64,000 bases of DNA from Tragulus kanchil (Eukaryota > Chordata > Mammalia > Artiodactyla > Tragulidae): positions 34,814,170 to 34,878,169 of the forward strand of contig JAIOJX010000001.1 of NCBI GenBank assembly GCA_022376925.1. Reading direction: 5' to 3'. The notes under the pieces are model-generated. The model saw only the letters and a program-made list of their open reading frames with translations. It had not been told where the DNA came from and did not search any database. The position numbers were made by a program, and so were the translations under genes. Below are positions 56,493-64,000 of the stretch, piece by piece. Position 1 is the stretch's first letter. Each line of letters begins with the position of its first letter.

Positions 56493-58439
56493 CTGAGGTG
56501 GAAGAAGAAAATGAGCTTTGAGTCTCTTCCAACTGCATTTATCTATGCAGAAAGTCACATAGAACATGAGAGAATACAGATGGATTGTGTGGTAGGAGAA
56601 GAATAGTAGACAACTTTGTTACCTCATTTTATCCCTACCACAGACCCACTAATACCCAACAATGCCCTGCCCAGACACCTCCACACTCTTTTCTCTGCAT
56701 CAAATGGAGCAAAGATAATGGATAAGTCTGGTGAAAGTGAAAGAGACTAAGGGATCTCCAGCCCCTTTGGTATATACCACTCTACTCTATAGGTTTATCT
56801 TGGTAGGCTTGACACCAACCTGCACTGATCTGGTGGAATTTTCTCCTCTTTCCTTGCTTCCAGTGTTAATAAACCCTATAGCCAACTCACTGGAGGACCT
56901 GTGAACAAAAACACAGCAGAGATTAGAGCTTTTAAGTATGTGGTAGACAGATAAGCACTCTGCTTCTAAACCTAATACCTGCCTTTCCAAATCTAGAGCT
57001 TTGTTTCTGGCCTCCCTGATCCCCCTCGTGGCTTCCCTCTCCACTTTCTGGTATCTATCGATTACCTATAGGCACAATTGTGGCTCACCCCATCCCCATT
57101 TCCTATCCATAAATATGAGGGAAAGATGTGTGCGAAGTTGGAAGACAATGGCTTTAAGATATAATCCGGTCTTACTTGCCAACAGCCAATTCCCACTTCC
57201 AATCAACAGGGATGCTCATGTTCACACTCACCTTGGAACCAAATGAGTAGCTTTCGTCTTCTTTCCTCATCAAATTCAAAGAGAACAGCTACCTGCAAAT
57301 TTCTACAGGACTCTACAAAGGAACAAATCTATGAACAGACAAAAAAAAAAAAAAAAGAGGAAAGAAAACAGAAGAAACTGAGATGACCCAACAGCCATGA
57401 TGAGTGTTCCAACAGATGCTTCTGTATGTTCAAGGACATGTAAAATGTCTCCCTTCTCTCTGCTCTTCCCAAGTGATCCCTCATCCACTTCCCCCAAAGA
57501 CCTGCAGCTTGTCCAATCACACTTCCCAACTCGGAAGTCAATCATTTCCCCAGCAGAGGCCACACCTCCTTCCCTGAACAACAAGATGAGGCGCAACAGT
57601 AGGTAGTGGAACACGGGCGACTGTATTTATAAGGCAGGCAGTGAAGATAGTGGGGGCTATTATTTCAATACCATCTTGTATGCCCAGCCTCCCCTCCACC
57701 CAGTTCCTACCTCATTCACCACCTATGCCAGCCAGCCACACAGCAGGCGTCTTCCTGAGATGCTATCTTTACCACTATAGAACAGCCCACCAGCTAGAGA
57801 AGAGTCACACCCTGCAGAAAAAGGACAGACACTCAGGAAAACACCGAATGAATACACGAACAATGGTAGAAAATTATCAGGTTAATGACAGATCCCCAGA
57901 ATTAAGGTCCTAAAAACCTTTTTGAAGAATCAAGGAATAAGTCAAAAAAAAAAAAAAAAGCCCCCACCTCTCAGAATTTCTGATACCCACCCCCAGGAAC
58001 TCCAGAAAAATCGGTGGAACTGGTTCTGCACCAAAGTGAGAGGGGCTGTGAACCGTAGATGCAGTTTGGGTTTCCAGAAACTGAGTGCAGACTGACTTCA
58101 GGCATTCTAAATTGACCCAGCAGAAAATTTTCCTCTTTATTCTGAAGAGCCATTCCCACACTCAACCTATTCAAGGGGGCTACGATGTTGAGAAAACAGG
58201 TTCCGAACGAGAAAGGCGGATTAATACATTATTTATTTACATGGATCCTTCCCGTGAAAGCCTACAGACTGACTATGTCATTTGCTTGCACTTACTTGGT
58301 TGCAAGATCTAAACCTGTAAGGCAACGAAACAGCTGTATTAAGAAGCAACAGATTGGTCATTTTGGTGTCTTAATAATCTACCCGCTCAGTTCCCCTTTC
58401 ACTGAAATCGCCAGACCTATTGCGCAGACAAGATACCCT
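56493..58439 (-). other. Probable GPRASP3 intron(s) and 5'UTR exon region
   Basis: Unique, repeat-poor DNA between the acceptor and the CpG island. One donor-like site in sense, CCAAG/GTGAGTG, lies at 57232/57231, and could end an upstream noncoding exon. ORFs such as 56787-57044 and 57303-57614 have no recognised domain. Confidence 0.4.
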
Positions 58440-59480
58440 GGCATCAAAGAGGCACCTGTTGGAAGGAAAAGCACCCAGCACGTGGGGGCCGACAGACCCC
58501 TTGGCACAATCACGGCCGGGGCCGCCTACCAGTCTTGGCCTCGACAGCCTCTCCTCCCCGGCTCCCCTCCGCATTTCGCCCGCAGCAGCCCCCCGCACAG
58601 CCCGCTCCCAGCACCAGCACCGTCGAGGGCGTGGCGAGGGCACCCCGAAAGCCCCCAACAGGAAGCGGCCGCGCCGTCCGCAACCCTAGCAGGGGAGGGA
58701 GTCCCTGCGGCCAAGACCCCCGCGGCCCCGGCCGTCTCAGCACTAGGGGTCCCCAGCGCTGCGCACCTGTCTCGGGGGACCGCTCCAACCCGGTCGCCTT
58801 CCCCCCGTCTGGCTGCCAGGCGCGGCGCGCAGGCCGCGAGCCGGTCGCTCGTCGCCCCGCGACACCCCCACTTGCCTTCGCAGGCGCAGGGTCCCGGCGC
58901 TCGGGCCGCAGCTCCTCGCCGCCTCCCACCGCTCGCCGTGCGCGCACAACGGCCAAGAGGCGGCCCGCCCCCCGCGCCGCTGCGCCAAACCGGCCAGGGG
59001 CTGCGCAGGCTGCGGCACCAACCGCTCGCCGCGAGGCTGTCGGGAAGGGGGGCGGAGGGATACGGCACGACCGCGCTCGGCGCCCCCTCCCCGGCGTCGT
59101 GCCCCCCGTAGTTCCGACCGGCAGGGGGCGGGGCCGGGGCCGGGAGGAGCCCGGGCTGAGGGGCGGGGCCACGCCTGCCCTCCGCCGGCCCCCGGGGGCG
59201 CCCGCCCCCTGGCTTCCGGCCCCGCAGCGTTACGGGGCCGGGGGCGGCGGGGGCGAGGTCGGAAGAGGCCGCACCGCTAGCGCCAGCGGATGGATACCGC
59301 CCGGCCCGCACTCTGTGTGTGTGTGTGCGTGTGTGTGTGTGTGTCTGTGTGTCTGTGTGTGTCCGCCCCTCCCCGCGCCCGCTGGTCTTCTTGGGCGCAG
59401 GGGGCTGAGGGGCTGTGCTTGCGTTGTTCCTGGGGCCGCGGGCGCCAGCAGGGTGCGAGGGGGCGCCCGTGGAGGCCGAG
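58440..59480. promoter_or_regulatory. CpG island, likely GPRASP3 promoter
   Basis: Very GC- and CpG-rich, unlike anything else in the window. GC boxes (GGGGGCGGGGCC near 59124, GGGGCGGGGCC near 59160) suggest Sp1-type initiation. Position about 2.1-3.1 kb upstream of the GPRASP3 ATG, with GPRASP3 on minus, makes it the natural promoter; bidirectional activity is possible. Long frames on both strands (58185-59111, 58535-59515, minus 58526-59311) are the usual stop-poor frames of a CpG island and are not called as genes. Confidence 0.85.
59311..59366 (+). repeat. (GT)n microsatellite at the island edge
   Basis: GTGTGTGTGTGTGCGTGTGT and related text with CG and CT interruptions. Confidence 0.92.
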
Positions 59481-59849
59481 CCCCTGCCCCTCTTCTAAGG
59501 AAAGGCAGCCCCTGACAGACCTCTGGCCCGAGGAGAGAATCCAACCACTTGTCTGCGCCAGTGTCCTCATTCTTTCTGCCACACTGCTGTTTTCGCAGTG
59601 GCAGTGGCGGCAGGCTTTACTGTTTCGCTGCCCCCACAGGGGCCCGGGAAACGGGACCTTTCAGGACCAGCACCTGCTCGGGCAACCCTGGCTCCTCTTC
59701 CTGGCTGCTGGCCGGTCTTCTCTTGCACTGGCTCCCAAGGGCTCATCATCTTTGTTGGCACGATGGGAGTAGGCCAGGGATTAGCACCAACCGGCATCTC
59801 ACATACTTGCCATACATAGCCGTCTAGTTTTTATCTATTAGGGCTATGG
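59481..59849. other. Island shore, no gene recognised
   Basis: Moderate GC, no repeats. Overlapping ORFs (59549-59827, minus 59567-59797) have no domain. Confidence 0.4.
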
Positions 59850-60245
59850 GCATATTAATCACATATATGGAATCTAAAAAAGTAGTACTGATGAACCTAC
59901 TTAAGAAATGGAGATGCAGACAGAGAACAGATTTGTGGAAGGGGGATGTGGGGCTAGGGGAGGTTAGGACAATTAGAGAAAGTAGGACTGACACAGATAC
60001 ACTATCATGTGTAAAATAGCTTGCTAGCCAGAAGCTGCTGTATAACACCAGGAGCCCAGCTCAGTGCTCTGTGATGGCCTAGAGGGGTGGAATTGGTGGT
60101 GGGAGGGTCAAGTGTATACACACGTGCACACACATGTATATATGTATATATATATATAATTATATATATATATAATTGACTGATTCCTGATGATGTACAG
60201 CAATTACAACATTGTATAGCAATTATCCTCCAATTAAAAAATTAA
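59850..60245 (+). mobile_element. L1 3'-end fragment with TA microsatellite
   Basis: CATATATGGAATCTAAAAAA, ATGGCCTAGAGGGGTGGAAT and GCAATTATCCTCCAATTAAA are L1 3' end text; a TATATA run lies at about 60141-60175. Confidence 0.78.
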
Positions 60246-62102
60246 TCATTTTAAATTCCCTGTTTGGTAATTCCAAAATCTGTATTATATGTGAGCCTGG
60301 TTTTGATGCTTTGTATCCCTAAACGATACTTTTTCTTGGGTCTTTCTACACCTTAGAATTTTGTGTTGAAAGCTGAATATGATTCATTGGGTAATAAGAA
60401 CTGAGGTGAACAGATTTTTAGTGAGTTTTATGTTAATCTGATGAGCTGTTGGGCTGTGGGTAATATTTGCAGTAGCTGTAGGTGCCGGTCTTCAAATTCC
60501 TCTAACCTCTTTATTTCTGTGTCTCCTCTCAACTTTGGTCTTTCCTAATTATATCTTGCAGAGAGGCTGTCTGTATATGCAACTCTCTCAGCTGCATTTC
60601 ACTGTTGCTATACTCGAGGCCTGTTAGCATGTGGAGCAAAGGAACAGTTCTGTCATTTCGTGGTTAACTGCCAGTCTTTGGTGGGCCTGTGTCTCTAGAC
60701 TCTGACCTTGACAAGTGTTTCCTTAGTGTCTTTCTTCCCCCTACAGGAGAAAGGAAGCCTAGAGTGGGCTGGGTAGAAGGAATGTCTTTCCTTCAGCTGG
60801 AATAAGGCTCTGGGAAAGTGTTTTCCACGGGAGAGTAGGCCTTTGCTCTGGAGAAGACTCAGGAGTGTATTTCTTGAGCATACACTTCCTAGTGCCAGAG
60901 CCCTGAGATCACTCTAGGATCTTCACTATGAGACCTGCTGGAGTTCCTGGAAGTGAAGTTCACCGTAGGTCCCTTAGGAGTTTCTCAGTCTCATACTATT
61001 TCACCTTCAATCTCCAGGAGTTTCTCAAAATTCCCACTTAAAAGTATTCTTACCTGTTCACATCTCTAGCAGTTTCTGCTCTACGTAGAGAGATAGGCTG
61101 TGACTCTCTGGATTTGTCTTTTTTCCAGAAGTTGGAGTGGTCCTCTTCCTTGTGACCTCAGTTCTCTGATGGTTCTAAGATAAGTCATTGATTCTCAGTT
61201 TGTTCCTCTTTTTTTCTTGTTGTAAGTATAGAAGCAATGACTACCAAACTCTTTGCACGTCAGAACTGAATCTGGAAGTGTACGTAGCCTAGGGATTTTG
61301 ACAGGGAAACTAAACATCAGTGAACACAGCTTGCATCCTTATCTTTTCAGCTGAACTTCAGATCTAGGAATAAAGTTGCCCTTGAAAACCTAGCTGCTCC
61401 TTGAATATTTGCTCTTTTCCCTTCCAAGTATAGAAAATTCACAGGACTCCCTGAACTTGGCATCTCAGCCGCCAAATTCTTCATGTGGAGTGCCAATTAG
61501 AATTCAGACTTCTTGGTGAGGTCTGAGCAACTGTGACTTAACCCCAGGAGAAAAGTCATCTCTGTGACTGTCCCCATGAAGAGGCAGTGCTCTATACCAC
61601 TAAGGTGCTGGCCTAGACTAGAGTTACCAGTTTCTGAGCCCTGTAAGTACTTTCTAAAAGAAGACAGTATGGTAGAATAGAGACTGTCTCCTCTGGGACA
61701 CGGTCAGACTTCAGCGCCAGGCAGTCCAAAGTGTGAATCAAGAGTTTACCAATAACCATCTGTGTCACTTTGGAAAGGGTATTTAATGCTTTTATAATGC
61801 TGGGATTCCCTCAAAAGGGACTGGTGATAACTACTGTACAGGCTTCTTGTACATGCTGAGAACTATCTGATATTCTGAAATATTTAAAATTGCCATCTAG
61901 TCATATTATGGGGTGGGCTGGGAAAAGCAGTAAGAGTAGACAACATCTCCTTGGTGGCTTTAGAGGTCATAATTGCTAAGACACTGCCACTGTGCTCTTT
62001 ATCGCTGTAACCTTGATGCTTTGTATATTCTGTGTTGCTTAATATAATTCTTCACTAAAAGAATGTCACTTTTACATAAATATGTTTTCCTCCTCCTTAT
62101 AG
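60246..62102. other. Unassigned intergenic DNA
   Basis: No coding frame of note. Some text (GAATATGATTCATTGGGTAA near 60375) may be part of an old repeat I could not name. A pyrimidine tract ends it at 62102. Confidence 0.4.
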
Positions 62103-62138
62103 TGATGGATCACAAGGAAGCTGATCCCAATTCCAGAG
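62103..62138 (+). other. Exon-like 36-base segment
   Basis: GTTTTCCTCCTCCTTATAG ends at 62102, and GTGAGT starts at 62139: both splice signals fit consensus. The segment between contains ATGGATCACAAGGAAGCTGA, open through to the donor. I do not recognise the peptide. It is on the strand opposite GPRASP3. Chance occurrence is quite possible. Confidence 0.3.
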
Positions 62139-62811
62139 GTGAGTCTACTTGGTCTAGGGATAATCCATCCCCTTAGTACTCTGGTTTAGGAACTGGTGAT
62201 GATGTAACTCTGCTCAATGAGAAACAAAGAGAAGATTGTGGAAGAATTTCTGAGGAAAATATCCTCACTCTTAAGAAAAGGAAGAGAGTGAAGATGTCTG
62301 CTTTCCTTCCTTGGAAAGTTGCTTGACTCCTTGCAGACATTAATTTTCCACCTTAGGATAGAAGCTGATGTTGTGAGTGGCAGAAGAAAGAGATGGAAAA
62401 GATCCAAGTCCTTAGCTAAATCAATCAAGACTGCCCTGCCTCAGTACTTCTGACCTGTGTATAATAAATTTCCGTATTAAGTTAGTTTTAGTTGAATTTC
62501 TTGTTATATAGAACAATCCTAAATGTACTATATACTCAGGCACAAAGTATGCTTCAATGAGTAACAGTTCCTGAATTTTGTCTGTTCGTAAGCCCTGTCT
62601 CTTAAAACCAGTGGCAGAACTCATCTGTTCATGGGAAAGGAAAACTGTAGATGCTGAATGTCTTGCCTATTGATTGTTGGAGGTCTGACAACTGTGACTG
62701 GCTTCTATTCAAGGTTGAGAAGGAAAGTTTTGGATAGAAAACCTAAACCTTACTTATCTAGGGGGATTAGAGGTACATTAAAATACTATCTAGAAACTAA
62801 TCTAGAAACTA
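62139..62811. other. Unique intergenic DNA
   Basis: Nothing recognised. Frames at 62186-62428 and 62421-62624 (minus) lack domains. Confidence 0.4.
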
Positions 62812-63232
62812 TTACAAAAAGTGAAGCAAGTCAAAAAGAGAAAGACAAGTATAGTATACTAACACACATATATAGAATCTAGTAAGATGGTAATGATAAC
62901 ACACACAGTGAAGCAATAGAACAGCAGATATTGGGAACTGACATATGGACATTGTGGGGAATGAACAGGGGGTGGGAGGCGTAGAGGGATTAGCATGGAA
63001 ATCTATACTATCATATGTGAAAAAGACAGCTATTGTCATTGTGCTGTGGGAATAGGGGATCCTGCAGGGGTGCTGTGAGATGGCCTGGAGGGATGGGATG
63101 GTGGGGGGGGACGGGGACTGGGAGGCGGGTGGAGGAGGGATGGGGGCCAGGGATATACATATGACTGATCTGGGATTATACATATCTGTAAACAACAAAA
63201 CACTGTAAAAGTAAAAAGTAAAATAATAAAAA
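62812..63232 (+). mobile_element. L1 3' end
   Basis: GTGAAGCAAGTCAAAAAGAG, TATACTAACACACATATATA, ATGGCCTGGAGGGATGGGAT, a G-rich segment and ACAAAACACTGTAAAAGTAA with A-rich end. Closely related to the L1 at 42530-42975. Confidence 0.85.
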
Positions 63233-63610
63233 AAAGAGACCTGAAATATTTTCTTTACTCTCAAATTTTTTGAAGCATGTTTGTTGCCTTAGTATGCGGT
63301 CAGTCCTTTCATGTATATGTAAATAAAATGTGTTCTGGGTTTTTCAAATTTAATGTTCTGAAAATATCAATTAAATCTGTTTTATTATTTTCAAAAAAAA
63401 ATACAGGAGCTCATAGATAAGCCTAGTTTCAATTCAGAGTGTCATTGTGTGAAAGTATACCCATGTGAAATATCCATAGCATAAAGATATCAAAGGTTAT
63501 CTGCTTTCTACCCAGAGGACTGTACTGAGGTTGAGAAAGAAATCCATAGCATCAACAATCTGAAAGCTTTGGTTAACTTTCCCCAGGTGCACTGTGCTAA
63601 GCAACACAGG
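63233..63610. other. Unique DNA
   Basis: No repeat family or gene recognised; leads into the TATA-like signal at 63611. Confidence 0.4.
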
Positions 63611-63691
63611 TATAAAAAGAGGTGGGTATCTGAGATTTATCAAGCGATTAGATTTTGTCGGGACTGTGGAGCCAGGCGCTAGAGGAATGAG
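63611..63691 (+). promoter_or_regulatory. TATA-box-like promoter with possible first exon
   Basis: TATAAAAAGAGG at 63611-63622, and 80 bases later a consensus splice donor GAATGAG/GTAAGTGAG (63691/63692). A start about 30 bases below the TATA would give a noncoding first exon of about 50 bases. E-box CAGGTG lies just upstream near 63585. It faces away from GPRASP3. Based on motifs only. Confidence 0.28.
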
Positions 63692-64000
63692 GTAAGTGAG
63701 TAGTAAAAATTATGGTCCATAATGGCCCATTAAGTTGGGGAGGAAGGAAAAGTTAGAGCTGTTCATGGAAGACTTGATTGATGTTGATTGAGGAGGTCTG
63801 ACAACTGTGACTGGCTTCTATTCAAGGTTGAGAAGGAAAGTTTTGGATAGAAAACCTAAACCTTACTTATCTAGGGGGATTAGAGGTACATTAAAATACT
63901 ATCTAGAAACTAATCTAGAAACTATTACAAAAAGTGAAGCAAGTCAAAAAGAGAAAGACAAGTATAGTATACTAACACACATATATAGAATCTAGTAAGA

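Larger units (their letters stand above)
62671..64000 (+). repeat. Tandem direct duplication 15 (offset 1113), cut by window end
   Basis: Copy A about 62671-63785; copy B starts about 63786 and runs to the window edge. All visible bases of copy B past 63793 match copy A. Confidence 0.93.

Noticed and set aside
58185..59515. Long overlapping ORFs (308, 326, 261 and 220 codons) on both strands
   Set aside because: They lie in the CpG island, where stop codons are rare. Composition is Pro/Ala/Arg/Gly-rich in all frames and no domain is visible.
784..64000. The 1.1-kb duplications as a novel replication or transposition system
   Set aside because: Units share no sequence, ends or target repeats with each other, copies are near-identical, and errors pile up at junctions. 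Assembly error is simpler.
1..64000. CRISPR array or bacterial operon
   Set aside because: The DNA is mammalian; no regular short repeats with unique spacers were seen, and tandem structures are accounted for by SINEs, microsatellites and the listed duplications.

Overview
The window is mammalian X-chromosome DNA from a ruminant. The host clade is read from its repeats: many Bov-tA SINEs, BovB (RTE) LINE pieces ending in ACTGA- or AAC-type tails, CHR-type tRNA-derived SINEs, L1 and mariner relics. One intact protein-coding gene is recognisable: GPRASP3 (also called BHLHB9), minus strand, 54387-56342, 651 codons in one exon. In human this gene lies in the Xq22 ARMCX/GPRASP cluster. A strong splice acceptor just upstream of its ATG and a large CpG island at about 58440-59480 give it a plausible 5' end. 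The rest is intergenic and repeat-rich.

Layout. 1-5430: SINE-rich, two duplicated segments. 5430-13230: old L1 sequence interrupted by a solo LTR, Bov-tA and a BovB 3' end. 13230-19370: mostly unique, with a mariner-type MITE, a CHR SINE and a perfect 19-bp-arm hairpin. 19370-24600: an L1 carrying nested SINEs. 24600-28800: largely unique, with a small CpG-rich segment at 26.9-27.2 kb holding an exon-like ORF and RFX X-box-like sites. 28800-33065: a BovB element inflated by two duplications. 33065-37430: unique DNA with MIR and MER5-like relics. 37400-47400: L1 DNA with an ATP5F1E processed pseudogene and a mariner carrying a SINE and another L1. 47400-54150: mixed BovB, CHR, MIR and unique DNA. 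54150-59850: repeat-poor gene and promoter. 59850-64000: L1 ends plus unique DNA with exon-like and promoter-like signals on the plus strand.

The most striking structure is not a gene. Fifteen separate segments, each about 1.07-1.15 kb, are present twice in direct, head-to-tail contact. The copies are nearly identical, the segments are unrelated to each other, and junction flanks are often deletion-rich versions of the true flanks. Together they account for about a quarter of the window. My reading is an assembly artefact (unmerged contig overlaps or noisy-read gap filling), not biology. None touches the GPRASP3 coding region or the CpG island. I found no convincing new biological system; the best biological leads are the expanded N-terminal repeat of GPRASP3, a CpG-retaining SINE family with a tail I do not recognise, and the exon-like and promoter-like segments.
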